Assembly (NCBI GenBank): GCA_963751795.1
Contig: CAVVVI010000005.1
Coordinates: forward strand, 1 to 64,000
Length of the DNA: 64,000 nt
From: BOG-908 sp963751795
GTDB taxonomy: Bacteria; Pseudomonadota; Alphaproteobacteria; Acetobacterales; Acetobacteraceae
Reading direction: 5' to 3'
The translations under genes were made by a program, and so were the position numbers. The first letter of the stretch is position 1. Every line of letters begins with the position of its first letter. Below, one piece after another: positions 52,072 through 61,057 of this stretch. The notes below the pieces were generated by a model. That model saw only the letters and a program-made list of their open reading frames with translations, had not been told where the DNA came from and searched no databases.

Positions 52072-52083
52072 ACTTGCGATGTT

Positions 52084-52114
52084 GCCGCCGCGCGCCGCAT
52101 GGGCGCGCGGCGGC
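52084..52114. terminator. Strong hairpin after the solenoid gene
   Basis: GCCGCCGCGCGCC (52084-52096) pairs perfectly with GGCGCGCGGCGGC (52102-52114) around the loop GCATG, a 13-bp stem 13 bases after the stop. It lies between convergent genes and can serve both. Confidence 0.75.
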
Positions 52115-52156
52115 CACGCGTCCTAACCACCCCGCCCGCTCAGGCGCGGGCCGGCC

Positions 52157-52615
52157 TCACCACATATGCCCGAGCGAGGCCACCACGATCACGGCCACGC
52201 CCAGGACCAGGTTTACGGTAATCGACAGCCTTATCCGCTCGAGCAGTTCCGGCCCCGGCCGGATCGCCCGCCGCAGCCGGCGGAACGGCCCGAAATAGAC
52301 GTAGAGGAACACCGCCGCCATCAGCAGGCCGAGCGCCTGCATGGCGTTCACGTACCAGGGCAGATGCGCCATGCTCCAGCCCGCCAGCCCGATCATCGCC
52401 CAACCGGTCAGCAGCATGATCGGCATGGCGTGCCACACCACCAGGAAGAAGCGCTTCAGCGTGAGCATGTGCAGCTGCAGGCGCGGCGCCGGATCCAGCA
52501 CGCCGAGCGCCCGCCGCAGCACCACCAGCGCGTAGAGCATGCCGCCCACCCAGGCCGTGGCCGCCAGGATGTGCAGGGCCAGCAGCAGGTTCAGCCAGGG
52601 TGCGTGCGGTATCAT
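52157..52615 (-). CDS. CopD-like four-helix membrane protein
   Basis: This 152-aa membrane protein has four hydrophobic helices, at about residues 8-30, 58-80, 86-106 and 128-150. The first carries LLALHILAATAWVGGMLYALVVLRR and the second VVWHAMPIMLLTGWAMIG. The conserved His in HILAATAWVGG and in WHAMP matches the CopD/HemJ-like superfamily, where such His may bind haem or copper. Its ATG overlaps the stop of the ParA-like gene (ATGA), so the two are co-translated. Function is unknown; copper import and protoporphyrinogen oxidation are family possibilities only. Confidence 0.75.
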   Translation of the reverse strand: MIPHAPWLNLLLALHILAATAWVGGMLYALVVLRRALGVLDPAPRLQLHMLTLKRFFLVVWHAMPIMLLTGWAMIGLAGWSMAHLPWYVNAMQALGLLMAAVFLYVYFGPFRRLRRAIRPGPELLERIRLSITVNLVLGVAVIVVASLGHMW

Positions 52616-53238
52616 CGGGCCATCTCCAACAGGACATCCGCCAGGGCGGACAGCTCGGCGCCGGCCAGCGACCGTCCCGCGGCTTCGACCACGCCCATAC
52701 CGTGCGCGAATGCCTGCGCATAGGCGCGCCGGTCGCCGAGCACCTGCGGCAGCATGGTGGTGCCGGCCTGTGCGAAGGCTGCCTCCACTTCGCTGCGCAG
52801 CGCCGAGCGGGCCGGCGCGCGGTTCAGCACCACGGCCACCCGCCGCCGCTCGGCGGCCACCAGCTTCAGCGTGCCCTTGGATGCCCACAGATCGGGCAGG
52901 CTCGGCTGCACGGGAATCACCACCAGCCCAGCCGCCCTGATGGCGCGCGCCGCATCGCTGTCGATCTGCGGCGGCGTGTCGATCACCAGGATGTCGGCGG
53001 CCGAGGCCTGCCGGTCCAGCTCGCCCTTCACCCGCCAGCCGCTGACGGCGGTAAAGCTGATCGGCGCCAGGCCGGCCCGCCCGGCGCGCAGCGCGTGCCA
53101 GCGCGCGAGGCTGCCCTGCGGATCGATGTCGAGCAGCGTCACGCGCTGCGTGCGGGCCCAGGCGACGGCCAGGTTGGCGGCCAGCATGGTCTTGCCGGCG
53201 CCGCCTTTCTGCTGGGCGATGGTCACGATCACGGGCAT
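52612..53238 (-). CDS. ParA/MinD-family ATPase (solitary)
   Basis: This 208-aa ATPase has the deviant Walker A KGGAGKT with the signature Lys in TIAQQKGGAGKTMLAANLA. Walker A-prime DIDPQGSLARWH and Walker B ILVIDTPPQ follow. No ParB or parS site is seen, so chromosome partition is unlikely. Orphan ParA proteins of this size (ParA2/PpfA-like) position cytoplasmic cargos or membrane structures. ATG 53238 is chosen because it starts right at the first strand; upstream frame is low-complexity. It is coupled to the CopD-like gene. Confidence 0.85.
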   Translation of the reverse strand: MPVIVTIAQQKGGAGKTMLAANLAVAWARTQRVTLLDIDPQGSLARWHALRAGRAGLAPISFTAVSGWRVKGELDRQASAADILVIDTPPQIDSDAARAIRAAGLVVIPVQPSLPDLWASKGTLKLVAAERRRVAVVLNRAPARSALRSEVEAAFAQAGTTMLPQVLGDRRAYAQAFAHGMGVVEAAGRSLAGAELSALADVLLEMAR

Positions 53239-53399
53239 CTCGCATGGGTCTCCGGCTAGGACGGCGAGCGGGACCGCCTCTATCCCACGGCCGGCCGGAG
53301 TCGCCACGCCCGGTGCGCGCGGCCTGGCCGCCCCCGGCCACCTGCCGAAAAAACCGCGGGCCGCTTTACACACGCGCGCGTTTGCGACGTTCTCAGCCC

Positions 53400-55754
53400 A
53401 TGAGCACCACCCTCGCGCCCACTTCCCTCCAGATGCTGCGCCAGATCGAGCGCAAGCTGCTCTGGCTGTCCGCCTGGACCATCCACCACGCCAACCACAT
53501 CCGCCCGAACCGCGACGGGCTGAAAGTGGGCGGGCACCAGGCCAGCTGCGCCTCGGTCACCTCCATCCTCACCGCGCTGTATTTCGCCGAGCTGCGGCCG
53601 CAGGACCGCGTGGCCGTCAAGCCGCACGCCTCGCCGGTGTTCCACGCGGCCAACTACCTGTTCGGCCGGCAGAACGTGGGCAAGATGGAAAACCTGCGCC
53701 GCTTCGGCGGCGCCCAGGCCTATCCCAGCCGGGTGAAGGACGGGGCCGAGGTCGATTTCTCCACCGGCAGCGTGGGGCTGGGTGTGGCGGCCACCAGCTT
53801 CGCCGCCCTGATCCAGGATTACGTGCGCCTGCACGGCCTCCTGCCCGAAGGCCTGGCGCCCGGCCGCCATATCGCGATTGCCGGCGACGCGGAACTCGAC
53901 GAGGGCAACATCTACGAGGCGCTGCTCGAAGGTTGGAAGCACGACGTCCGCAACGTCTGGTGGATCGTGGATTACAACCGGCAGAGCCTGGATTCCGTCG
54001 TGCAGGACCGTCTGTTCGGCCGCTTCGAAGGCCTGTTCGGCGATATGGGCTGGAATGTCGTTCGCCTGAAATACGGGCGGCTGCAGGAGGCGGCCTTCGC
54101 GCGCCCCGGCGGCGAGGCCTTGCGTGCCTGGATCGACGACTGCCCCAACAGCCTCTACGCCAGCCTGACCTTCCAGGGCGGCAGCGCGTGGCGCACCGCG
54201 CTGCTGGCCGATCTCGGCCGCAACGCGCCGCTACGCGCCTTCATCGATGGCATGGGCGACGCCGAACTGGCCGCGCTGATGACCAATCTCGGTGGCCACG
54301 ATCTGCAGGCGATCCTGGACGCCTTGCGCGCGGCTGACGCGGCCGGCGACCGGCCCACCTGCTTCATCGCCTACACCATCAAGGGCATGGGCCTGCCTTT
54401 CGCCGGCCACAAGGACAACCATTCCGGCCTGATGACGCGCGAGCAGATGGAGGCTTTCCGCGCCGAGATGGGCATCCGCCCGGGCCATGAATGGGATCTG
54501 GCCGAGGGGCTGGACGTGCCCGAAGCCGAACTGCGCGCCTTCATCGCGGCCGCACCGTTCGCCGTGCCGCTCACCCCGCATGGCCGGGTGTTCACGCCGC
54601 CCCCGGTGCCGCTGCCCGACAGCGTGCCGCTGGCCAAGCTGGCGGGCCGTACGCTGTCCACCCAGACGGGCTTCGGGGAGATCCTGGGCGAGATCGGCCG
54701 CGCCGCTGGCCCCTGGGCCGAGGCCGCCAGCCGCATGCTGACCACCAGCCCCGATGTCACCGTCAGCACAAGCCTCGGCCCGTGGGTGAACCGCCGCGGG
54801 CTGTTCGACCGCCACACGCGGCCCGACGTGTTCCGCGACACCAAGGTGGCCAGCATGCAGCGCTGGGGCGGCAGCCCGGCCGGCCAACACATCGAACTCG
54901 GCATCGCCGAGCAGAATCTGTTCCTGCTACTGGGCGCCGCCGGCCTCAGCCATGCGCTGAACGGCGCGCGCCTGCTGCCGATCGGCACGGTGTATGACCC
55001 GTTCGTCAACCGCGGCCTCGATGCGCTGATCTACGCGTGCTACCAGGATGCGCGCTTCCTGCTCGTCTCCACGCCCAGCGGCATCAGCCTGGCGCCAGAG
55101 GGCGGGCAGCACCAATCGGTCAATACGCCGCTGATCGGCATGGCCGCCGACCGGCTGGCCAGCTACGAGCCGGCCTATGTGGACGAGCTGGCGATCCTGC
55201 TGCGCTGGGCGCTGGCCCATATGCAGGCGCCGGACGGTTCGGCGGTGTGGCTGCGCCTGTCCACCCGCGCGCTGGCGCACCGCGCGCGCACGCTGGATGC
55301 GGCCGCCGTGATCGCCGGCGCGCACTGGGCGGTGCCGCCCGCGCCGGGCGCCAGACTGGCGCTGGTCTATCAGGGCCCGCTGGCCGCCGAGGCCGAAGCC
55401 GCCTTCGAGGCGCTGCGCGAGGACGTGCCCGAAGCCGGCCTGCTCGCCGTCACCAGCCCCGACCGCCTGCACGCCGGCTGGCTGGCCGCCGCCCGCGCCC
55501 GCCGCGCCGGCCACCCGGCGCCGAGCCACATCGAGACGATCCTGGCACCGATGGCGCCCGGCAGCGCGCTGGTCACCATCCTGGACGGCCATCCCGCGGC
55601 ACTGGCCTGGCTGGGCGCCGTGCGCGGCCAGCGCGTGGTGCCGCTGGGCGTGGACCGCTTCGGGCAGAGCGGCGACGTGATCGATCTGTATCGGGAATAC
55701 GAGCTCGACCAGGACGCGATCCTGGCGGCATGCGCGCAGGCGCTGCTGGGGTGA
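53400..55754 (+). CDS. Thiamine-diphosphate enzyme, transketolase/homodimeric pyruvate dehydrogenase E1-like
   Basis: This 784-aa protein aligns by eye with the AceE type of pyruvate dehydrogenase E1 and with long transketolases. The N-terminal part shows HANHIRPNRDGLKVGGHQASCAS. The ThDP motif starts with IAGDAELDEGNIYEALLEGW and ends IVDYNRQSLDSVV. The pyrimidine domain holds HIELGIAEQNLFLLLGAAGLS with the activating Glu. The C-terminal domain ends RFGQSGDVIDLYREYELD. AceE proteins are about 890 aa, so this is shorter. No E2 or E3 gene is present nearby. The product may be a transketolase or a 2-oxoacid dehydrogenase of unknown substrate. Confidence 0.8.
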   Translation: MSTTLAPTSLQMLRQIERKLLWLSAWTIHHANHIRPNRDGLKVGGHQASCASVTSILTALYFAELRPQDRVAVKPHASPVFHAANYLFGRQNVGKMENLRRFGGAQAYPSRVKDGAEVDFSTGSVGLGVAATSFAALIQDYVRLHGLLPEGLAPGRHIAIAGDAELDEGNIYEALLEGWKHDVRNVWWIVDYNRQSLDSVVQDRLFGRFEGLFGDMGWNVVRLKYGRLQEAAFARPGGEALRAWIDDCPNSLYASLTFQGGSAWRTALLADLGRNAPLRAFIDGMGDAELAALMTNLGGHDLQAILDALRAADAAGDRPTCFIAYTIKGMGLPFAGHKDNHSGLMTREQMEAFRAEMGIRPGHEWDLAEGLDVPEAELRAFIAAAPFAVPLTPHGRVFTPPPVPLPDSVPLAKLAGRTLSTQTGFGEILGEIGRAAGPWAEAASRMLTTSPDVTVSTSLGPWVNRRGLFDRHTRPDVFRDTKVASMQRWGGSPAGQHIELGIAEQNLFLLLGAAGLSHALNGARLLPIGTVYDPFVNRGLDALIYACYQDARFLLVSTPSGISLAPEGGQHQSVNTPLIGMAADRLASYEPAYVDELAILLRWALAHMQAPDGSAVWLRLSTRALAHRARTLDAAAVIAGAHWAVPPAPGARLALVYQGPLAAEAEAAFEALREDVPEAGLLAVTSPDRLHAGWLAAARARRAGHPAPSHIETILAPMAPGSALVTILDGHPAALAWLGAVRGQRVVPLGVDRFGQSGDVIDLYREYELDQDAILAACAQALLG

Positions 55755-55760
55755 CTTGCT

Positions 55761-56438
55761 TCAGGCTGCCGCCGCGGCCAGCGAGGCCACCACCGCCTCG
55801 AACATCGCCGTCGTCAGCCGCCGCGTGGAGGTGTTGTAGCGCGAGACGTGGTAGCTGTCGGTCAGCACCAGCCCGCCCGGCAGGATGTGCCGCGCGCCAT
55901 GCGCGAATTTGGCGGCGCTGAGCTTCATTCCGGCCGCGCGCAGCACCGCCCCATGGGCCAGCCCGCCCAAGGCCAGCACGGCGCGCAGGCGCGGCAGCCC
56001 GGCGAGCTCGGCCTGCAAATACGTGTTGCAAGTCGCCGCCTCGGCAGGGGTGGGCAGATTGGCCGGCGGCACGCAGCGTACCGCGTTGGTGATGCGGCAG
56101 CCGTGCAGCGTCAGGCCATCGCCCGGATCTGCCCGAAAGGTGCCCTGGGCCAGCCCGTATTTCAGCAGCGTTTCGTAGAGGAGGATGCCGGCATGGTCGC
56201 CGGTGAACGGACGGCCGGTGCGGTTGGCGCCGCGCACGCCCGGCGCCATGCCCACCACCAACAGCCAGGCATCCAGCGGGCCGAAGCTGGGCACCGGCGC
56301 GTTGAACCAGTCCGGATTGTCGGCGCGGTTGGCCGCCCGGTAGGCCACCAGGCGCGGGCAAAGCGGGCAATCCGCAGGCGGGGTGGCCGGCCGATCCGCC
56401 GCGCCCCCATCCGTCACACTCTGCCCGGCCTTGCCCAT
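55761..56438 (-). CDS. Uracil-DNA glycosylase, family 5 type (UdgB)
   Basis: This 225-aa DNA repair enzyme removes uracil and other deaminated bases. The active-site motif is VVGMAPGVRGANRTGRPFTGDHAG, and SYHVSRYNTSTRRLT supplies the second conserved motif, consistent with family 5. Four cysteines for an iron-sulfur cluster are present: CPLCPRL, RCVPPANLP and AATCNTYLQ. I start at ATG 56438, preceded by a G-rich site; ATG 56468 is possible. It converges on the ThDP enzyme gene, with 6 bases between stops. Confidence 0.87.
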   Translation of the reverse strand: MGKAGQSVTDGGAADRPATPPADCPLCPRLVAYRAANRADNPDWFNAPVPSFGPLDAWLLVVGMAPGVRGANRTGRPFTGDHAGILLYETLLKYGLAQGTFRADPGDGLTLHGCRITNAVRCVPPANLPTPAEAATCNTYLQAELAGLPRLRAVLALGGLAHGAVLRAAGMKLSAAKFAHGARHILPGGLVLTDSYHVSRYNTSTRRLTTAMFEAVVASLAAAAA

Positions 56439-56504
56439 CCCGCCCCCTCGCGCACGCCGCCGGGCCATACGGACAGTGCCGACGCCCCGCAAGCCGCCGG
56501 GGCG

Positions 56505-57095
56505 CTACAGGTGGTCGTGCACCTCGACCAGGCCCTCGCTGCGCGCCAGCCGCGGCCGCGGCTCCATCTGGCGGCGGGTGAATTCCGGCGCGATCTCGGC
56601 CAGTTCCAGGAACTGGTCGGCCTGGCGCCGCAATTCGTCTCCCACCATCGGCGGCGCGGTGCGGATCGAGCTGACCACGCTCACGCGCACCGCACGGCGC
56701 TGCACCGCCTCGATCAGCCGGCGCAGGTCGCTGTCCCCGCTGAACAGCACGGCGTGGTCGATCTTGCCGGCCAGCTCCATCATGTCCACCGCCATCTCGA
56801 CATCCATGTTGCCCTTCACCCGGCGGCGCCCGGCGGCATCGGTGAACTCGCGCGCCGGCTTCGTCACGAGCGTGTAGCCGTTATACGCCAGCCAGTCGGT
56901 CAGCGGCTTGAGCGGCGAATACTCGTCGGTTTCCAGCACGGCGGAGTAGTAATAGGCGCGGATGACGCGGGCCTGGCGGCGGAAATAGTCCAGCATGTTG
57001 CGATAATCGACGTCGAACCCGAGATTGCGCGAGGCGGAATAGAGATGGGCGCCGTCGATGAACAGGCAGACACGCTCGGTGGGCAGGAAGTGCAT
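56505..57095 (-). CDS. NYN-domain (LabA/DUF88-like) protein
   Basis: This 196-aa protein has the PIN-like NYN fold, predicted to be an RNase. The acidic active-site residues lie in VCLFIDGAHLY (Asp15), VKGNMDVEMAVDMM and VLFSGDSDLRRLIEAV. The family is often annotated LabA-like. The NYN-folK-rpoZ-rsh neighbourhood is known from other alphaproteobacteria, but this gene is divergent here. ATG 57095 (MHFLPTERVCLF) is chosen; the frame back to 57158 would add a charged leader with no similarity. Its RNA target is unknown. Confidence 0.85.
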   Translation of the reverse strand: MHFLPTERVCLFIDGAHLYSASRNLGFDVDYRNMLDYFRRQARVIRAYYYSAVLETDEYSPLKPLTDWLAYNGYTLVTKPAREFTDAAGRRRVKGNMDVEMAVDMMELAGKIDHAVLFSGDSDLRRLIEAVQRRAVRVSVVSSIRTAPPMVGDELRRQADQFLELAEIAPEFTRRQMEPRPRLARSEGLVEVHDHL

Positions 57096-57202
57096 GGCGG
57101 GCCTTTCAATGCGCCCTCGCTCCGGCGAGATGGGTGCCGGTCGGGCTTCATCCTGCATAAATCCGACCGTTCCCTTAACGCAAGGAAGAACTACACATTT
57201 TC

Positions 57203-57688
57203 GTGATAATTGGTGTGGGTGGCAATCTACCTGCAGGTGATGGCACGCCAGCGTTGCAAACCTGCGCGGCGGCGATACGCGCGGTTGCAGACAGCGCGCT
57301 CGTAACCGCCGTCACGCGCTCCCGCTGGTTTTCCACCGCACCCGTGCCGGCATCGGATCAGCCGCGCTACATCAACGCCGTGCTGCGTCTCGCCTGCGCG
57401 GCACCTCCGTCCGACCTGCTCGCGGCATTGCAGGCCATCGAGCAGGGAGCCGGCCGGCAACGCAGCCTGCCGAACGCCGCCCGCACGCTGGATCTGGACA
57501 TCATCGACGCCGGCGGCCTGGTGCAGCAAGATGCCCGGCTGACCCTGCCGCATCCGCGCGCCCATCTGCGCCGCTTCGTGCTGCAGCCGCTGCGCGACGT
57601 GGCCCCGGGCTGGCGCCACCCGCTCACCGGCGCGCCGGTGGACGCCCTGCTGGCCGCGCTGCCGCACGCCGACATCCACCCGCTCTGA
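57203..57688 (+). CDS. folK: 2-amino-4-hydroxy-6-hydroxymethyldihydropteridine pyrophosphokinase
   Basis: This 161-aa enzyme transfers pyrophosphate from ATP to the pterin in folate synthesis. IIGVGGNLPAG starts the protein, and the signature reads ARTLDLDIIDAGG; RFVLQPLRDVAPGW is the C-terminal family stretch. The usual SSNLG motif is GVGGNL, a mild variation. The start is GTG 57203. folP and folB are not adjacent. It is upstream of rpoZ by 94 bases. Confidence 0.88.
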   Translation: MIIGVGGNLPAGDGTPALQTCAAAIRAVADSALVTAVTRSRWFSTAPVPASDQPRYINAVLRLACAAPPSDLLAALQAIEQGAGRQRSLPNAARTLDLDIIDAGGLVQQDARLTLPHPRAHLRRFVLQPLRDVAPGWRHPLTGAPVDALLAALPHADIHPL

Positions 57689-57782
57689 TCGCCGCACGCA
57701 CCCAGCTCGGTTGCGCGCGAGCCTCCGTTCGGGTAGATTGGAGGTTTCGCAAAACCAGATAACCGCGTGGAGAGCCCGTCGT

Positions 57783-58181
57783 ATGGCGCGTGTAACCGTT
57801 GAAGACTGCGTCGAACGCGTTCCCAACCGCTTCGAACTCGTGCTGCTCGCGGCCCAGCGCGCCCGCAATATCAGCCGCGGCGAGGAGCTGACGGTCGAGC
57901 GCGACAACGACAAGAACCCGGTGATCGCGCTGCGCGAGATCGCCGAGGAAACCATCGAGCTGCCGCGCCTGGAGCAGGACCTGATCAAGTCGCTGTCCCG
58001 CTCGCCCGAGCCCGAGCCCGCCGACGAGGAGGTGCTCGACCTGATCCCGACCGACCAGAACATCTTCGGCTTGCAGGATATCTCGGCCGAGGAGGAAGCG
58101 GCCGGCATGGCGCAGGAAGAGCTCTCGCCCGAAGATGTGGAAGCGGCTATCGAGGCCGAACTCGGCGGCCGCCGCCGCTAG
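57783..58181 (+). CDS. rpoZ: RNA polymerase omega subunit
   Basis: This 132-aa subunit supports beta-prime folding and is a ppGpp contact in proteobacteria. The core is ARVTVEDCVERVPNRFELVLLAAQRARNISRG, then DNDKNPVIALREIAEETI. The acidic C-terminal extension of about 65 residues (EPEPADEEVLDLIPTD... EDVEAAIEAELGG) is longer than in E. coli and usual in this class. It is 22 bases from rsh, which makes ppGpp, so the pair is functionally linked. Confidence 0.95.
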   Translation: MARVTVEDCVERVPNRFELVLLAAQRARNISRGEELTVERDNDKNPVIALREIAEETIELPRLEQDLIKSLSRSPEPEPADEEVLDLIPTDQNIFGLQDISAEEEAAGMAQEELSPEDVEAAIEAELGGRRR

Positions 58182-58202
58182 GACACGCTGAAGGGGGCGC
58201 CG

Positions 58203-60443
58203 ATGGACGCAGCCTGGCGCGCCCCCACCCCAGCCCGCGCGCCCGAAGGCGGCGGCACGCTGGCCTCGCCCGAACTCGCACTCACCCGCACGGTGCACGC
58301 CTACGCGCCAGGTGCGAACACCGCGCTGATCGACACTGCTTACGCCATGGCCGCCGAGGCCCATGCCGCGCAGACGCGCGATAACGGCGACCCCTACATC
58401 ACCCACCCGGTCGCCGTGGCCGAGATCCTGGCCGGCTACCACCTCGATGTGGCCAGCATCTGCACCGCGCTGCTGCACGACACGGTGGAGGATACCGGCG
58501 TCACCATGCGCGACCTCGAGGCGCGCTTCGGGGCCACCATCGCTGGGCTGGTGGACGGCGTCACCAAGCTGACCCGGCTGGAACTGCAATCGGACCGCAC
58601 CAAGCAGGCGGAGAATTTCCGCAAGCTGGTGCTCGCCATGAGCCGCGACATCCGCGTGCTGCTCGTCAAGCTCGCCGACCGGCTGCACAACATGCGCACG
58701 CTCGGCTTCGTGCAGAAAGCCGAACGCCGCCAGCGCATCGCGCACGAAACGCTCGACATCTACGCGCCGCTCGCCGCCCGCATCGGCATGGACGCGGTCA
58801 AAACCGAGCTGCAGAACCGCTCCTTCGCCGAGCTGGAGCCGGACGCCCACAGCACCATCCAGGCGCGGCTGAACTATTTGCGCGGCCAGGGCGCCGACGT
58901 GATCGACGGTGTGAAGGCCGAGCTTGCCGCCGTCTGCCGCGATGCCGGCGTGGACGTGCGCGAAGTCTCCGGCCGGGAGAAGAGCGCGTTTTCCATCTGG
59001 CAGAAGATGCAGACGCGCAACGTGGCCTTCGAGCAGCTGTCCGACATCATGGCGTTCCGCATCGTGGTACCCACGCGCGAGCAGTGCTACATGGCGCTGG
59101 GCGCCGTCCACAACGCCTTCCCGGTGATCGCCGGCCGCTTCAAGGACTACATCAGCACGCCCAAGGCCAACGGCTACCAGAGCCTGCACACCGGCGTGAC
59201 CCTGCGCCACCCGCGCAACCAGAAGATCGAGGTGCAGATCCGCACGCAGGAGATGCACGACATCGCCGATAACGGCGTGGCTGCGCATTGGAACTACAAG
59301 GAAGGCGCGCAGGAAACCCAGAACTTCGCCTGGGTGCAGGACCTTCTGGAAATCCTCGACAATTCGGCGGCACCCGACGAGTTTCTCGAGAACACCAAGC
59401 TCGAGCTGTACCAGGACCAGGTCTTCTGCTTCACGCCGAAGGGCCGGCTGATCCAGTTGCCGCGCGGCGCCACGCCGATCGATTTCGCTTATGCCGTGCA
59501 CAGCCAGGTGGGCGACACCTGCGTCGGCGCCAAGGTGAACGGCCGGCTGATGCCGCTGCGCACCGAGCTGTCGAACGGCGACCAGGTGGAGATCATGACG
59601 GCGCGCGGCGGCACGCCCTCGCCCTCGTGGGAGCGCTGGGTCGTTACCGGCAAGGCGCGCGCGCGCATCCGCCGCTACGTGGCCGCCCGGCAGCGCGCCA
59701 CCACGCTGGACCAGGGCCGCACCGCGCTCACGCGCGCCTTCCGCCAGGAAGGGCTCGACGGCTCGGAAAAGGTGCTGGAAGGCGCACTGAAACCGCTGCG
59801 CCAAGCCAGCGTCGCCGATCTGTACGTGGCCGTCGGCAACGGCACCATCGGCCCGAAAGACGTCATCCACATCGCGTATCCGGAGATGCTGGAAGCCGCG
59901 CGCGGCCCGCGCATGATGCCCGGCCTGCTGGCGCGCCCACCCGCCGCCAAGCCGCCCTCGCGCGACAGCGGCATGGCCATCACCGGCCTGGTCAGCGGCA
60001 TGGCCGTGCACTACGCCGGCTGCTGCCACGCGCTACCCGGCGATCCGATCGTCGGCATCGTGACCACCGGCAAGGGTGTCACCATCCACACCAAACGCTG
60101 CCCCACGCTGGAGACTTTCGCCGCCACGCCGGAGCGCTTCATCGACGTGGATTGGGACTACGCCGCCGCCGCCGGGGTGCCCGGCACCGGCAACCGGCGC
60201 GACACCCATACCGGCCGCATCAGCATCATCGCCGCCAACGAACCGGCCACGCTGGCCAATCTGACCAACGCGGTGGCCCGCCAGGATGGCGCCGTCACCA
60301 ATCTGAAGATCACCAGCCGCCAGCAGGATTTCATCGAAATCCTGGTGGACGTCGAAGTGCGCGATCTGCGTCATTTGTCGATGGTGATCGCAGGCCTGCG
60401 CGCGGTGAGCGGACTGACGCAGGTGGAACGCGATCATGCGTAA
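58203..60443 (+). CDS. rsh: Bifunctional (p)ppGpp synthetase/hydrolase
   Basis: This 746-aa RelA/SpoT homologue makes and degrades the alarmone (p)ppGpp. The HD hydrolase domain shows YITHPVAVAEIL and LLHDTVEDTG, with both His and Asp retained, and VKLADRLHNMRT. The synthetase domain shows RFKDYISTPKANGYQSLHTGV and the RTQEMHDIADNGVAAHW segment. TGS (FTPKGRLIQLPRGATPIDFAYAVH), a Cys-containing linker (HYAGCCHALPGDPI) and a C-terminal ACT domain follow. All catalytic motifs look intact, so it should be bifunctional. acpS follows by 36 bases. Confidence 0.95.
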   Translation: MDAAWRAPTPARAPEGGGTLASPELALTRTVHAYAPGANTALIDTAYAMAAEAHAAQTRDNGDPYITHPVAVAEILAGYHLDVASICTALLHDTVEDTGVTMRDLEARFGATIAGLVDGVTKLTRLELQSDRTKQAENFRKLVLAMSRDIRVLLVKLADRLHNMRTLGFVQKAERRQRIAHETLDIYAPLAARIGMDAVKTELQNRSFAELEPDAHSTIQARLNYLRGQGADVIDGVKAELAAVCRDAGVDVREVSGREKSAFSIWQKMQTRNVAFEQLSDIMAFRIVVPTREQCYMALGAVHNAFPVIAGRFKDYISTPKANGYQSLHTGVTLRHPRNQKIEVQIRTQEMHDIADNGVAAHWNYKEGAQETQNFAWVQDLLEILDNSAAPDEFLENTKLELYQDQVFCFTPKGRLIQLPRGATPIDFAYAVHSQVGDTCVGAKVNGRLMPLRTELSNGDQVEIMTARGGTPSPSWERWVVTGKARARIRRYVAARQRATTLDQGRTALTRAFRQEGLDGSEKVLEGALKPLRQASVADLYVAVGNGTIGPKDVIHIAYPEMLEAARGPRMMPGLLARPPAAKPPSRDSGMAITGLVSGMAVHYAGCCHALPGDPIVGIVTTGKGVTIHTKRCPTLETFAATPERFIDVDWDYAAAAGVPGTGNRRDTHTGRISIIAANEPATLANLTNAVARQDGAVTNLKITSRQQDFIEILVDVEVRDLRHLSMVIAGLRAVSGLTQVERDHA

Positions 60444-60479
60444 CGACGGCGAGGCGCCACCGGCCAGGCCGGTGGTGTC

Positions 60480-60902
60480 GTGATCATCGGGCTCGGGGCG
60501 GATCTCTGCGACATCCGCCGCGTGGAAAAGGTGATGGGCCGGTTCGGCGATCGCTTCCTGCAGCGCGTGTTCACCGAAACGGAGCGCGCCCGCGCGCTGC
60601 AACGCACCGCCAGCCTGCATGCCGGCACCTTCGCCAAGCGCTTCGCCGCAAAGGAAGCCTGCGCCAAGGCGTTGGGCACCGGCTTCAGCGCCGGCGTGTT
60701 CCACTCCGACATGGGCGTGGTCAATCTGCGCGGCGGGCAGCCCACTCTTGTGCTCACCGGCGGCGCGCTGGCCCGCCTGGCCGCCATCACCCCCCCCGGC
60801 ATGCACGCCGAAATCGCGCTGACGATGACCGACGAGGTGCCCTACGCCTTCGCGCAGGTGATCATCTGGGCGCGGCAGGCGACCGACAGCCGGCAGGGCT
60901 GA
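60480..60902 (+). CDS. acpS: Holo-[acyl-carrier-protein] synthase
   Basis: This 140-aa transferase attaches phosphopantetheine from CoA to acyl carrier protein. The Mg-binding motif IIGLGADLCDIRRVEKV and FAKRFAAKEACAKALGTGF with the catalytic Glu and Lys are standard. The GTG start at 60480 has a weak ribosome site; the translation begins precisely at the first strand. In related genomes pdxJ often lies between rsh and acpS and lepB-rnc after; both are missing here. Confidence 0.93.
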   Translation: MIIGLGADLCDIRRVEKVMGRFGDRFLQRVFTETERARALQRTASLHAGTFAKRFAAKEACAKALGTGFSAGVFHSDMGVVNLRGGQPTLVLTGGALARLAAITPPGMHAEIALTMTDEVPYAFAQVIIWARQATDSRQG

Positions 60903-60911
60903 GGGTACGGC

Positions 60912-60968
60912 CACGACATTGCAATGGCTACGGCGGCAGCTTCAATGCTACATTACCGTAATGTCGTG
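60912..60968. promoter_or_regulatory. Inverted repeats downstream of acpS
   Basis: CACGACATT at 60912-60920 pairs with AATGTCGTG at 60960-60968. Between them lie ATTGCAAT (60918-60925) and CATTAC-C-GTAATG (60951-60963). The stretch is the least GC-rich in this neighbourhood. It may be a terminator of acpS or an operator for the now broken downstream gene. Confidence 0.35.
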
Positions 60969-61057
60969 AGGCCGCAGGCCGGCAAGGCGCGGCAGCGAGG
61001 GTTTTCAGCCGGCAAACGTTGCCCTTCGCTCTGCTTCCCGAAGCCAAGGAGTTTGCT

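Noticed and set aside
52612..53238. Chromosome partition locus (parAB/parS)
   Set aside because: No ParB gene and no parS-like 16-bp palindrome nearby; the ATPase is solitary.
52157..55754. A functional system linking CopD-like, ParA-like and ThDP genes
   Set aside because: The ParA/CopD pair and the ThDP gene are divergent with unrelated predicted roles; proximity alone is not evidence.
57624..60029. An 801-residue open frame on the minus strand
   Set aside because: It is antisense to rpoZ and rsh and is made of His/Ala/Gly-rich shadow sequence.
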